Assembly: GCF_000189535.1 (NCBI RefSeq)
Contig: NC_015145.1
Span: 620,001-684,000, forward strand
Reading direction: 5' to 3'
DNA length: 64,000 nt
DNA from: Pseudarthrobacter phenanthrenivorans Sphe3
GTDB lineage: Bacteria > Actinomycetota > Actinomycetes > Actinomycetales > Micrococcaceae
Part shown: positions 1 through 9,970 of the stretch, in pieces
Layout of the letters: every line of letters starts with the position of its first letter
Numbering within the stretch: position 1 is the first letter of the stretch
Notes under the pieces: model-generated
What the model was told of the DNA's origin: nothing
The model's database searches: none
The model's input: only the letters and a program-made list of their open reading frames with translations
Translations under genes and position numbers: made by a program

Positions 1-1572
<1,572 letters not shown>

Positions 1573-1602
1573 TGGAGTTCTCCTGGTGCAAGGCCCAACT
1601 GG

Positions 1603-1650
1603 GTAGCGCTAAGTGTCGTTTTGACCCTCCAAAACGACACTTGGCGCTAC
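1603..1650. repeat. palindromic intergenic repeat between aceA and aceB
   Basis: Near-perfect inverted repeat. The arm begins GTAGCGC, continues through AAGTGTCGTTTTG, and is mirrored after a short ACCCTC centre, giving about 21 bp of stem with one G-T type mismatch. No T-run follows, so it is not a classical terminator. It differs in sequence from the GACGCTCTCTCACTT repeat family elsewhere in the window. It could form a hairpin in the aceA-aceB mRNA that protects the aceA 3' end or attenuates aceB. Confidence 0.8.
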
Positions 1651-1663
1651 TTACTTGGGGAAA

Positions 1664-2980
1664 TTAGTGGAACTGGCCCTCTTCGGTCGATCCGACCAGT
1701 GCGAGGGTGGATGCGTTCGGGTTGAGCGCGGTGGAGATGGTGTCGAAGTAGCCGGTGCCGACTTCGCGCTGGTGCTTGGTTGCGGTGTAGCCGCGGGACT
1801 CGGAGGCGAATTCCTTTTCCTGCAGCTCGACGTAGGCGCTCATGCCTTCCCGGGCGTAGCCGTGGGCGAGGTCGAACATCGAGTAGTTCAGGGCGTGGAA
1901 GCCGGCCAGGGTGATGAACTGGAACGTGAAGCCCATGGCGCCGAGTTCACGCTGGAACTTGGCGATGGTGGCGTCGTCCAGGTGCTTGCGCCAGTTGAAC
2001 GACGGCGAGCAGTTGTAGGAGAGCATCTGGTCCGGGAACTCGGCCTTGACGGCTTCGGCGAACTTGCGGGCCAGCTCGAGGTCCGGGGTGCCGGTTTCCA
2101 TCCAGATCAGGTCCGAATAAGGGGCGTAGGCCTTGGCACGGGCGATGCAGGGTTCGATGCCGTTGCGGACCTTGTAGAAGCCCTCGGCCGTGCGCTCGCC
2201 GGTGATGAATTCCTGGTCGCGCTCGTCGACGTCTGAGGTGATCAGGGTGGCTGCCTCAGCGTCCGTACGGGCGATGACCACCGACGGGGTACCGGCGACG
2301 TCGGCCGCCAGACGGGCCGCGTTCAGGGTCCGGACGTGCTGCTGGGTGGGGATCAAGACCTTGCCGCCCAGGTGGCCGCACTTCTTTTCGGAGGCGAGCT
2401 GGTCCTCCCAGTGAACACCCGCGGCGCCGGCCTGGATCATGGACTTCATCAGCTCGTAGGCGTTCAGCGGGCCGCCGAAGCCGGCTTCGGCGTCCGCCAC
2501 GATCGGGACCATCCAGTCCTCAACGGTCTGGATGCCTTCGGAGAACTCGATCTGGTCCGCGCGGAGCAGGGCGTTGTTGATCCGGCGGACCACGGTGGGG
2601 ACCGAGTTGGCGGGGTAAAGCGACTGGTCCGGGTAGGTGTGGCCGGAGTTGTTGGCGTCCGCGGCAACCTGCCAGCCGGAAAGGTAGATGGCCCGCAGCC
2701 CGGCCTTGACCTGCTGCACGGCCTGGTTACCGGTCAGGGCGCCCAGGGCGTTGGTGTAGCCGCCGGTTTTGTGCTCCTCGGTGAGCTGCTTCCACAGCTT
2801 CTCGGCGCCGCGGCGGGCCAGGGTGTGTTCTTCGGAGACGCGGCCGCGGAGACGGACGACGTCGGAGGCTGAGTAGTCCCGGGTCACACCTTCCCAGCGG
2901 GGGTTGGCGGCCCACTCGAGCTCCAGGGCGGCGGCCTGCTCTTCGGGCGTCTGCTGGGTGGGCTCAAATGCTGCAGTCAT
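1664..2980 (-). CDS. aceA: isocitrate lyase
   Basis: Splits isocitrate into succinate and glyoxylate, the entry step of the glyoxylate shunt for growth on acetate or fatty acids. It has 438 residues, which is normal for the family. The catalytic signature KKCGH is present (catalytic Cys near residue 201), as are the Mg-binding segment [18 protein letters not shown] and the downstream WMETGTPDL and YNCSPSFNW segments. The ATG at 2980 was chosen because AAGGAG precedes it by about 8 nt and the product then starts [11 protein letters not shown]; a longer open frame to 3079 adds a non-conserved tail. It is the first gene of a probable aceA-aceB transcript, divergent from the RamB-like regulator. 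Confidence 0.97.
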   Translation of the reverse strand: MTAAFEPTQQTPEEQAAALELEWAANPRWEGVTRDYSASDVVRLRGRVSEEHTLARRGAEKLWKQLTEEHKTGGYTNALGALTGNQAVQQVKAGLRAIYLSGWQVAADANNSGHTYPDQSLYPANSVPTVVRRINNALLRADQIEFSEGIQTVEDWMVPIVADAEAGFGGPLNAYELMKSMIQAGAAGVHWEDQLASEKKCGHLGGKVLIPTQQHVRTLNAARLAADVAGTPSVVIARTDAEAATLITSDVDERDQEFITGERTAEGFYKVRNGIEPCIARAKAYAPYSDLIWMETGTPDLELARKFAEAVKAEFPDQMLSYNCSPSFNWRKHLDDATIAKFQRELGAMGFTFQFITLAGFHALNYSMFDLAHGYAREGMSAYVELQEKEFASESRGYTATKHQREVGTGYFDTISTALNPNASTLALVGSTEEGQFH

Positions 2981-3014
2981 CGTTGATCTCCTTGATTGAG
3001 CTCCGGATTTGGTA

Positions 3015-3044
3015 GGCGGGAACTGCGCCTTTGCAGTTCCCGCC
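3015..3044. promoter_or_regulatory. perfect inverted repeat in the aceA leader
   Basis: GGCGGGAACTGC and its exact complement are separated by six bases, in the 150-bp region between aceA and the divergent regulator, about 35 bp upstream of the aceA start. It can be a leader hairpin in aceA mRNA or an operator dyad. No protein can be assigned. The minus strand includes AACTGCAAAG, loosely like published RamB sites in Corynebacterium, but the match is too weak to claim. Confidence 0.55.
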
Positions 3045-3130
3045 GGCTTTATCCGGTGCGGTGTTTCTTTCCGTGACACCTACTTTTCAGCACTTTCAAG
3101 CACCTTTCTAGAGAAAAAGTCTGGAAAGAA

Positions 3131-4645
3131 ATGCGTTTCTTCACGTATCCTTCAAAAATGTCGCCTGGAAGCTGGAACAGAGAAGTCTCGCCGCAAGCAC
3201 CGTCCGCCGCAGCCGCTGGCCTGGACGTGATCAGCCTGGGCCGGAGGGTCAGGCATCTGCGCAAGCAGGCTGGACTGACCCTCGACGACCTCAGTGCCGC
3301 CGTCGGTACTGCACCCAGCCAGCTGAGCCTGATCGAAAACGGAAAGCGGGAACCCAAGCTGGGGCTGCTCCAGCACCTGGCATCCGCGCTCAACGTCAGC
3401 ATCGACCAGCTTCTGGGTGCCGAACCGCCCAGCCGCCGCGCCGCTTTGGAAATCGAGCTGGAACGCTACCAGCGCAGCCCGCTGTACGAGACGCTGAACC
3501 TGCCCAAAATCCGCATCAGTTCGCGGCTTCCGCTGGATGTGCTGGAGGCCCAGGTGGGTCTGCTGCATGAGCTGGAACGCAAGATGAATGAGCAGGTGGC
3601 CACCCCCGAGGAAGCCCGCCGGGCGAATGGCGAACTTCGGGCAATGATGCGTGAGCGGGGGAATTACTTCCCGGAATACGAGGCGGAGGCGCAGAAAGTC
3701 CTCAAGGCCGTGGGCTACACCAGCGGTCCTCTCAGCCAGCACGTCATCGCGGACATCGCCGAAAACCTCGGGTTCACCCTCCACCATGTGGGCGACCTGC
3801 CGCATTCCACCCGGTCAGTGACGGATTTGAAGAACCGCAGAATTTACCTGACGCAGAACCAGCGCCAGGACCACGACCCCCGGTCAGTGCTGCTGCAGGC
3901 GCTGGGGCACTACGTCCTGGGTCATGAAACGCCGAAGAATTACGGCGACTTCCTGGCCCAGCGGGTGGCGACGAACTATTTCGCGGCCGCGCTCCTTCTC
4001 CCCGAACAGGCCACCATGGAGTTCCTGCACAAGGCCAAGGCCGCCAAGGAGATCGCGGTGGAGGACATCCGCGATGCTTTTGCCGTCTCCTACGAGACGG
4101 CCGCCCACCGTTTCACCAACCTCGCCACCCAGCACCTGGGCATCACCACGCACTTCCAGAAGACGCACCAGAGCGGGATCATCTACAAGGCCTACGAGAA
4201 CGACGGCGTGGCCTTCCCCCAGGACCATACCGGCGCCATCGAGGGCCAGCCGTCATGCAAGGCGTGGACGTCCCGGGCAGTGTTCGACGTTCCGGACAAG
4301 TTCAGTGCCTACAGCCAGTACACCGACACGCCCTCGGGGACCTACTGGTGCACCGCCCGCACCGAGCGCTCCGCCAGCGGCGAGTTCTCGCTGAGCATCG
4401 GGGTCCCATACCAGCATGTGAAGTGGTTCCGCGGGCGGGAAACGACGGCAAGGGCCAAGTCCACCTGCCCGGATCCGAACTGCTGCAAGCGGCCGCCGGC
4501 CGAACTGGCGTCGCACTGGGCCGGCAACGCGTGGCCTTCTGCACGAGCCCATTCGCACCTGTTGGCTGCCATGCCGCCCGGGGCCTTCCCGGGTGTGGAC
4601 GAGACCGAGGTGTACAGCTTCCTGCAGGCGCACTCGGGCAGCTGA
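3131..4645 (+). CDS. ramB: RamB-like XRE-family regulator of acetate metabolism
   Basis: Cytosolic DNA-binding regulator expected to control aceA/aceB. The N-terminus has an XRE helix-turn-helix (about residues 37-95: LGRRVRHLRKQAGLTLDDLS, then SQLSLIENGKREPKLGLLQ). The middle is an IrrE/DUF955-like domain with a degenerate metallopeptidase motif (ALGHYVLGH rather than HExxH). The C-terminal short-chain-fatty-acid-regulator domain has a Cys cluster (CPDPNCCKRPP). The size of 504 residues fits RamB/ScfR proteins. The start is uncertain: the ATG at 3131 has GGAAAG very close, while the ATG at 3158 lies 6 nt after a TATCCT hexamer and could be leaderless. A dyad AAGAAA-TGCG-TTTCTT at 3126-3141 straddles the first ATG and could serve autoregulation. 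The role is inferred from family and divergence from aceA. Confidence 0.88.
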   Translation: MRFFTYPSKMSPGSWNREVSPQAPSAAAAGLDVISLGRRVRHLRKQAGLTLDDLSAAVGTAPSQLSLIENGKREPKLGLLQHLASALNVSIDQLLGAEPPSRRAALEIELERYQRSPLYETLNLPKIRISSRLPLDVLEAQVGLLHELERKMNEQVATPEEARRANGELRAMMRERGNYFPEYEAEAQKVLKAVGYTSGPLSQHVIADIAENLGFTLHHVGDLPHSTRSVTDLKNRRIYLTQNQRQDHDPRSVLLQALGHYVLGHETPKNYGDFLAQRVATNYFAAALLLPEQATMEFLHKAKAAKEIAVEDIRDAFAVSYETAAHRFTNLATQHLGITTHFQKTHQSGIIYKAYENDGVAFPQDHTGAIEGQPSCKAWTSRAVFDVPDKFSAYSQYTDTPSGTYWCTARTERSASGEFSLSIGVPYQHVKWFRGRETTARAKSTCPDPNCCKRPPAELASHWAGNAWPSARAHSHLLAAMPPGAFPGVDETEVYSFLQAHSGS

Positions 4646-4650
4646 TGACA

Positions 4651-4749
4651 GGACGCTCTCTCACTTGATGCGGGTTTTTCGGTGACGCTCTATCACCTTC
4701 CCAAGTGAAAGAGCGTCCTTCGGTTTACCGCATTAAGTGAGAGAGCGTT
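4651..4749. repeat. nested palindromic repeat, copy 1
   Basis: Four related arms in the order forward, forward, reverse, reverse. They are GACGCTCTCTCACTT, GACGCTCTATCAC, then AAGTGAAAGAGCGTC and AAGTGAGAGAGCGTT, so an inner inverted repeat sits inside an outer one. The copy fills the gap between two convergent genes (the regulator ending at 4645 and the TAXI protein ending at 4753). It could act as a bidirectional terminator or mRNA stabiliser, but no T-run is present. Confidence 0.85.
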
Positions 4750-4752
4750 GGG

Positions 4753-5784
4753 TCACCCGTGCAACTCGCGGTAAGCGTCCGCCGCCGCCGGGTGCAACGG
4801 AATGCCGGCCGTGTTGATCAGGGAATCCGGGCTCAGGAACTGGACTCCCAGGCTCGAGCGGGGGATGAGCTCCTCCGCGTGGCCCACCAGCAGTTCCACG
4901 CTCCGTTTCACAGTGCGGGCGTCCAGGTCGCCCCGGCACAGCAGCAGGTTGGTCACCCCCACCGTCCAGACGGCAGGGACCCCATCGTAGGCTCCCGCCG
5001 GAATCAGGACCCGGTCATAGAAAACGCCGAACTTCGACCGCAGCGCCGGCAGCAACGGGGAAAGGTCCAGGAAACTGAGGCCCACGTCGTCATGGGCCGC
5101 CGCGATGGCGGCCGTGGGAACGCCCCCGGACCAGAAAAGGGCGTCCACTGACCCCTCGCGCAGCGCCGCGAGGCCGTCATTGAGTCCCAGGTTCAGGACG
5201 GTGACGGCTTGTCCGGCATCCGCCCCGGCATCCGCCCTCGCGTCCCCGCCGCCGGCGGCGACGGAACCAAGCCCGGCAGCCTCAAGGAGACGGGGAGTGG
5301 TGAGGGACGTCCCCGAACCTGGCTCGCCCACAGCCACCGTCCTGCCGGCCAGCTCCGCAATGCCCCGGATGCCGCTGGACCTCCGGACCACGCAATGGAC
5401 GTAGTTCTCGTACACCCGCCCGAGGGCCGTAATGCCGGCGTCGGACGGGCCCTTCCCTGCTTCCCTCTGCGCGGCGGCGTCAGCCAGGGCGACGGCGAAC
5501 GTGGCTTGCCCGCCAACGAGGAGCCCGAGGTTGTCCAGGCTGCCGCCGGTGGTCAGCGCAGTGGCATGCCGGGCCACGCCGTGGCGCTGCAGGGACGCGG
5601 CAAGCAGGGTGGCGAACTCCAGGTAGAAGCCGCCCGGTTCGCCGCCCGCAACAGTGACAGCGTCCGGGCTGTCCTCCTGGGTGCAGGCGGCAAGCGCCGG
5701 CAGCAGCAGTCCAGCAAGCCCTGCGGCCACGCCGGCCCTGAGGGCTTCGCGTCTCGACGGCGGGCTAAGGCGACAGTCAGGCAT
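4753..5784 (-). CDS. TAXI-family extracytoplasmic solute-binding lipoprotein
   Basis: Substrate-binding protein of the TRAP-associated (TAXI) type, anchored outside the membrane. It has 343 residues with a twin-arginine-like N-terminus (SRREALRAG), a hydrophobic segment and a lipobox LAAC. The TAXI fold shows in the GGEPGGFYLEFATLLAASLQ segment, SGIRGIAELAGRTVAVGEPG and the GSVDALFWSGG motif. No TRAP membrane subunits are nearby. Instead its start overlaps the histidine kinase stop by 8 nt, so it is the last gene of a response regulator-kinase-binding protein operon. It may present a ligand to the kinase rather than feed a transporter; that is inference. The ligand is unknown, with glutamate or C4/C6 acids plausible. 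Confidence 0.88.
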   Translation of the reverse strand: MPDCRLSPPSRREALRAGVAAGLAGLLLPALAACTQEDSPDAVTVAGGEPGGFYLEFATLLAASLQRHGVARHATALTTGGSLDNLGLLVGGQATFAVALADAAAQREAGKGPSDAGITALGRVYENYVHCVVRRSSGIRGIAELAGRTVAVGEPGSGTSLTTPRLLEAAGLGSVAAGGGDARADAGADAGQAVTVLNLGLNDGLAALREGSVDALFWSGGVPTAAIAAAHDDVGLSFLDLSPLLPALRSKFGVFYDRVLIPAGAYDGVPAVWTVGVTNLLLCRGDLDARTVKRSVELLVGHAEELIPRSSLGVQFLSPDSLINTAGIPLHPAAADAYRELHG

Positions 5785-7231
5785 GCGGCGCCTCCTGTCC
5801 CCTGGCTGCAGGGCCTTGGCTTTCAGGGACCCGGGGAAATTCGAGGAACGCCGCCAGGCCGCGCGGCTGTGCCTCTCGGAGCAGCAGGCGTCCGCCGTTG
5901 GCTGCCGCCAGCTTCTCGACGATGGTCATGCCAAGGCCGTTGCCGCTCACGTCCCGGTGCTTCGGTGAGCGCCAAAAGCGCTGTGTGGCTGCTGTCCTCT
6001 CCTCGGACGAAAGCCCTGGCCCGTCGTCGGACACTTCGATCACCACGGCGGCGCCGCGTACACGGACGGCAACTGATATCCGTGCCCGGCCGGCATATTT
6101 GATCGCGTTGTTCAGCAGTTCCCCGGCCATCTGCGCCAGGTCCCCCGCGTCGCAGGCAATCAGCGCCGGCTGCCCGGGTGGCTTGCCGAAGTCGATGAAG
6201 GCGCCGGCACGGCGCGCGGCAGGTCCTGCCCGTTCGGCCTCTTCCTGCAGGACTGGGACCGGATCAATGGGCGGCCGGTGCCGCCGGGAAGGCGCGCCAC
6301 CGGGTGTGCCGGCGGAGCCCTCGAAGGCCCGGTGCTCTGCGGCGGCGAGCCTGAGGACGCCGTCGAGGATCTCCTCCACCCTTTCGAGTTCGGTCTCGAC
6401 GGAGGATGCGGCGGCCTTTTCCCGGTCGGTTTCCAGTTCCAGCCGCAGCAAATCGACGCGCAGCCGCAGGGCGCCGACTGGGTTACGCAGTTCGTGGGAG
6501 GTGTCCGCAATGAGCTGGCGCTGCGCTTCGATGCTGTCGCTGACGCTTTGTGCCATCGCCGTGAACGAACGGCTCAGTTCCCGCAGCTCCGGCGGCCCTT
6601 CTTCCGGCAGCCGGCTGCTCCTGCCGGTGGTTTCAAGTTCGGCGACGGCGGCGTTGAGGCGGTGGACCGGGCGCAGCACCCAGCGGGTCACCCGGGCCGC
6701 GCCGATGAGGAGCATCGCCGTGAGGGCGGCCGCGGCCACTCCGACGCCGAGCCACCGTTCGCGGAGTTTCTGCCGGGCAGCGTCCTGGTTAACTTCCAGG
6801 ACGGCCGCGCCGAGCACCTGGCTGGCGCTTCCAAACGAGCGGGAGATCACCTCGGAGCCTGTGCCGAACGGTTGCAGCGGCGCCAGGGTGGTGTCATTCA
6901 GGTTCAGGCTGGCCCTGGCCAGGGCATTCCGCACATCTGCCCGGTCCTCGCTCAGGCCACCGGAGCGCAGGGTGCCCTGCTGGAGCCGGATCAGGACTCC
7001 TTCCGCATAGAGCTCGGAGTACCTGTCCATTTCGGCCTGCAGTTGGGTGGGGTCACCTCCCTCCGTGCCGGCGTCGAACGCCACCTGCGCCAGCCTGTTG
7101 AGGGCAGTTGCCCTGTTGATCTGGAGTTCCTGGGTGAGTTCCCGGCTGGCGGACGCCAGGAGGGCATTGGAGGCGATGAGCACCAGGAGGATGGAAAGGA
7201 CGCTCAGGATCCCGAGGACGCGGAGCTTCAC
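5777..7231 (-). CDS. two-component sensor histidine kinase
   Basis: Membrane sensor kinase of 484 residues. It has TM1 (about residues 7-25), an extracellular domain of about 130 residues, TM2 (about 161-179) and a HAMP-like linker. The HisKA H-box reads IADTSHELRNPVGALR with phospho-acceptor His near 247. The ATPase domain has N-box NNAIKYA, DDGPGL and GNGLGMTIVEKLA. The start is the GTG at 7231 because it overlaps the response-regulator stop as GTGA and places TM1 at the N-terminus; a longer frame to 7363 only adds non-conserved residues. A Pro/Arg-rich insertion lies between the HisKA and ATPase domains. It likely partners the regulator upstream and perhaps the TAXI protein downstream. Confidence 0.93.
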   Translation of the reverse strand: MKLRVLGILSVLSILLVLIASNALLASASRELTQELQINRATALNRLAQVAFDAGTEGGDPTQLQAEMDRYSELYAEGVLIRLQQGTLRSGGLSEDRADVRNALARASLNLNDTTLAPLQPFGTGSEVISRSFGSASQVLGAAVLEVNQDAARQKLRERWLGVGVAAAALTAMLLIGAARVTRWVLRPVHRLNAAVAELETTGRSSRLPEEGPPELRELSRSFTAMAQSVSDSIEAQRQLIADTSHELRNPVGALRLRVDLLRLELETDREKAAASSVETELERVEEILDGVLRLAAAEHRAFEGSAGTPGGAPSRRHRPPIDPVPVLQEEAERAGPAARRAGAFIDFGKPPGQPALIACDAGDLAQMAGELLNNAIKYAGRARISVAVRVRGAAVVIEVSDDGPGLSSEERTAATQRFWRSPKHRDVSGNGLGMTIVEKLAAANGGRLLLREAQPRGLAAFLEFPRVPESQGPAARGQEAPHA

Positions 7232-7896
7232 GCAGGGCCCGCCTCGACCCGGTAGCCGACCCCGCGGACGTTGATGATGAACCCCGGCAGCTGCAGCTTG
7301 GACCTGAGCCCGGTCAGGTGCACGTCCAGTGACCGCGAAGAGGCCAGGAACGCATCGCCCCACAGGGCGTCAAGGATCTGTTCCCGGGTCACAACTGACC
7401 CCGCATGGCTGGCCAGCAGGGCCAGCAGGTCGAATTCCGTGGCGGTCAGGGGGAGCACGTGCGCGCCGAGGACTGCCAGGCGGCGTTCTAGGTCCACCTC
7501 GAGTTCCCCCAGCACGATCCGCCGCTGCGCGTTGCCGGGCGCGCGGCCGGCCCGCCTGGTGACGGCTTCGATACGGGCCAGGAGCTCCACCAGCTTTACC
7601 GGCTTGACGAGGTAGTCGTCCGCCCCGGAACGGAGGCCAAGGACCACGCTGCGTTCGTCGTCGCGCGCTGTGAGGATGAGGATGGGAACGTCCGTGACCT
7701 GCCGAAGCTTCCGGAGTACCTCCAGCCCGTCCATGTCGGGCAGTCCCAGGTCCAGCAGGATCACGCCGAAGCGCCGGTGTTCCAGGAGTGCATCGGCGCC
7801 CCGGGAAACCCTGGCGGATGTATGTCCGGCGGAAACCACGGCCGCCCCGAGGGCGGATGCCATGGCGTCGTCGTCCTCGACGATCAGCACATCCAT
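7228..7896 (-). CDS. OmpR-family response regulator
   Basis: Cytosolic transcription regulator of 222 residues. The receiver domain has the acidic pocket VEDDD, phospho-acceptor Asp near residue 49 (LLDLGLP) and the conserved Lys in LVKPVKLVELL. The C-terminal winged helix has LTATEFDLLALLASHAGSVV, and the protein ends NVRGVGYRVEAGPA. It is the first gene of the operon with the kinase and TAXI lipoprotein, divergent from the metabolite symporter at 8245. OmpR-type regulators bind tandem direct repeats, and such a pair is present at 8057-8073 in the divergent region, making the symporter the probable target. Confidence 0.94.
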   Translation of the reverse strand: MDVLIVEDDDAMASALGAAVVSAGHTSARVSRGADALLEHRRFGVILLDLGLPDMDGLEVLRKLRQVTDVPILILTARDDERSVVLGLRSGADDYLVKPVKLVELLARIEAVTRRAGRAPGNAQRRIVLGELEVDLERRLAVLGAHVLPLTATEFDLLALLASHAGSVVTREQILDALWGDAFLASSRSLDVHLTGLRSKLQLPGFIINVRGVGYRVEAGPA

Positions 7897-8056
7897 TGCC
7901 AGTTCCTGTTCCGTTGGGCGGCTTCCGCAGCCAGGGACGCGATTTCCCCTGCCTGCCTTTGGAGGTTACCCCTTCCGCCTGTTTTCCGCGGGGTCGGGAG
8001 CGCGGCACGCCACCGCCGGCCAGGACTAGCGAGGCACGCCACCTCCGGGGAAAACC

Positions 8057-8073
8057 TAAGGAAGTGTTAGGAA
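8057..8073. promoter_or_regulatory. candidate OmpR-type direct-repeat operator
   Basis: TAAGGAA, three bases, then TTAGGAA: two 7-bp direct repeats at 10-bp spacing, the geometry used by OmpR/PhoB-type regulators. It lies in the 268-bp region between the response-regulator gene and the leader ORF of the symporter. Assignment to the neighbouring regulator is inference. Confidence 0.45.
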
Positions 8074-8164
8074 ATCCGTTTCCGCTTGGGCTGTGCGCTG
8101 GCTCACCAATAGCTTTAGTGGGGTCCCCAGGCTTCCAGGGGACGTTCAACGTCGAGGAGGAACC

Positions 8165-8248
8165 ATGAGCAATGCTGCCATGGACAGCATGAAAGTCAGG
8201 CCGGGGCGCACAGCCGGGGCCGCGCAGCCAAGGAAGGTTCAGCGATGA
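8165..8248 (+). CDS. 27-residue leader ORF translationally coupled to the symporter
   Basis: ATG preceded by a strong GAGGAGG ribosome site. The frame encodes 27 residues (starts MSNAAMDSMKVRPG, ends QPRKVQR) and its TGA overlaps the symporter ATG as ATGA. The product is basic with no transmembrane segment. The strong ribosome site belongs to this small ORF, although the symporter also has an AAGGAAGG some 10 nt upstream, so the leader may set symporter translation by coupling. It could alternatively be a non-functional upstream ORF. I do not recognise the peptide. Confidence 0.5.
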   Translation: MSNAAMDSMKVRPGRTAGAAQPRKVQR

Positions 8249-9651
8249 GCACCCAGCAAACGGCGGCTGTGAGTGAGTCGGCCCAGACCCGGCGGGCGGT
8301 CAGCAACATCCTCAAGGGCTCTGCCGGCAACCTGGTGGAGTGGTACGACCTGTACGTCTACACGGTCTTCGCCGCGTACTTTCAGTCCCACTTCTTCAAC
8401 TCCAAGGACGACCTCCAGGCGGGCCTGGAAGCGATGGCCGTCTTCTCGACGTCGTTCCTCATGCGGCCCATCGGCGCCTGGTTCTTCGGCAGGTACGCGG
8501 ACCGCAAGGGCCGCAAGGCCGCGCTGACCCTCAGCGTGACCCTGATGTCCGCGGGGTCGTTCGCCATCGCCATCCTGCCCACAACCGAGCAGGTGGGCGT
8601 CTGGGCACTGATCCTGCTGATCCTGATCCGCCTGGTCCAGGGCTTCTCGGTGGGCGGCGAGTACGGCACCAGCGCCACCTACATGTCAGAGGCCGCAACG
8701 TCCAGGCGACGCGGCTTCTTCTCCAGCTTCCAGTACGTCACCCTGATCGGCGGCCAGATGCTGGCCCTGCTGGTCCTGGTGATCCTGCAGAACGCCATGC
8801 CCAAGGAAGACCTGACGGAATGGGGCTGGCGGATTCCGTTTGCCCTGGGCGGCGTCGCGGCGCTTGTGGTCCTCTGGCTCCGGCGCTCAATGGAAGAGAC
8901 CGTTTCGGAGGAGCAGGTCCAGGCGGCAAAGACCCCGGCCGGGATTGGAGTTGCCCAGCCCGGCACCATGAAGCTGCTGTTCACCCTGTACTGGAAGCCG
9001 CTGCTGGTCTGCATCGGCGTCACCCTCGGCGGCACCGTGGCGTTCTACACCTACACCAACTTCATCCTGAAGTTCATGAACGATACCTCCGGCATCGCCA
9101 AGACCGACACCTCGGTGATCAACTTCTGGGCGCTGTTCATCTTCATGCTCCTGCAGCCGGTGTACGGCATGATTTCGGACAAGGTGGGCCGCAAGCCGCT
9201 GCTGCTGTGGTTCGGCATCACCGGCGTCCTGTTCACCTGGCCGCTGCTCTCCACCCTGTCCAACACCAAGGACCCCTTCACGGCCTTCCTGCTGATGATG
9301 AGTGGCCTGGTGATCGTGGGCGGCTACACCTCCATCAACGCCCTGGTGAAGGCCGAACTGTTCCCGGCCTCCATCCGCGCCCTTGGAGTCGGCCTGGGTT
9401 ACGCGATTGCGAACTCGCTGTTCGGCGGGACCGTTCCGCTCATCGGCGCAGCCTTCCAGAAGGCCGAGCGGGTTGACCTGTTCTTCACTTACGTCACCGT
9501 GGCCATTGCCCTCTCGCTGCTGGTGTACATCTTTGCGCTGAAGAACAAGAAGGCAACCCACCTGGACCAGGAGCAGGGCCATGCGTGGGTGCAGGAGCGC
9601 AAGGACGGCGACAAGGACAAGGACAAGGACAAGGACCTGCTGGGCGTCTAG
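8245..9651 (+). CDS. MHS-family metabolite:H+ symporter (major facilitator), KgtP-like
   Basis: Twelve-helix inner-membrane carrier of 468 residues in the metabolite:H+ symporter family, whose members import alpha-ketoglutarate, citrate, shikimate and proline/betaine. The family N-terminus GNLVEWYDLYVYTVFA is present, as are the loop 2-3 motif GRYADRKGRKAAL and GFSVGGEYGTSATYMSE. The C-terminal tail is charged with a hexanucleotide-encoded KDKDKDKD run that could vary in length. It is coupled to a 27-codon leader ORF and divergent from a two-component system with a TAXI-type binding protein, suggesting carboxylate sensing linked to uptake. The exact substrate is not determinable from sequence. 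Confidence 0.9.
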   Translation: MSTQQTAAVSESAQTRRAVSNILKGSAGNLVEWYDLYVYTVFAAYFQSHFFNSKDDLQAGLEAMAVFSTSFLMRPIGAWFFGRYADRKGRKAALTLSVTLMSAGSFAIAILPTTEQVGVWALILLILIRLVQGFSVGGEYGTSATYMSEAATSRRRGFFSSFQYVTLIGGQMLALLVLVILQNAMPKEDLTEWGWRIPFALGGVAALVVLWLRRSMEETVSEEQVQAAKTPAGIGVAQPGTMKLLFTLYWKPLLVCIGVTLGGTVAFYTYTNFILKFMNDTSGIAKTDTSVINFWALFIFMLLQPVYGMISDKVGRKPLLLWFGITGVLFTWPLLSTLSNTKDPFTAFLLMMSGLVIVGGYTSINALVKAELFPASIRALGVGLGYAIANSLFGGTVPLIGAAFQKAERVDLFFTYVTVAIALSLLVYIFALKNKKATHLDQEQGHAWVQERKDGDKDKDKDKDLLGV

Positions 9652-9724
9652 CACCCGGGGGCGCACCTTCGGCAGGTGAGATGACGACGACGGGTGACCA
9701 CCCGCCGTCGTCCGCCACCGCGCC

Positions 9725-9830
9725 GGAACGCTCTGTCACTTGTTGCGGAAAATCCCGGGACGCTCTCTCACTCTCATCAGGAAAGTGAGAGAGCGTCCCG
9801 GGATTTCCAGCGTTAAGTGAGAGAGCGTCC
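9725..9830. repeat. nested palindromic repeat, copy 2
   Basis: Lies in the 319-bp gap between the symporter and the serpin gene. The outer arms are AACGCTCTGTCACTT and AAGTGAGAGAGCGTC. The inner arms are CCCGGGACGCTCTCTCACT and its complement, around a short CATCAGG-like loop. The rest of this gap (9652-9724, 9831-9970) shows no gene, only a C-run near 9843 and the GGGGAGG ribosome site of the serpin. Confidence 0.85.
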
Positions 9831-9970
9831 GGTCCGGCGCGGCCCCCCCGTGAGCGCGAGACCAAATCGAGTGCAAAGCGTAACCCCGCCGGCATGGTCC
9901 CCCGCCGCCGTCGCTGTTTCACTGGGAGGAGGCGGGTTCCCGTTTTAGCGTGCCGGGGGAGGCAACTGAG

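Noticed and set aside
2981..3130. RamB-type binding sites (TTTGCAAA-like) between aceA and the regulator
   Set aside because: Only weak resemblances (CTTTGCAG) were found, not enough to annotate a site.
9601..9645. Repeat unit in the symporter tail as a separate genetic element
   Set aside because: It is a short in-frame hexanucleotide run coding KD repeats, explained by slippage.
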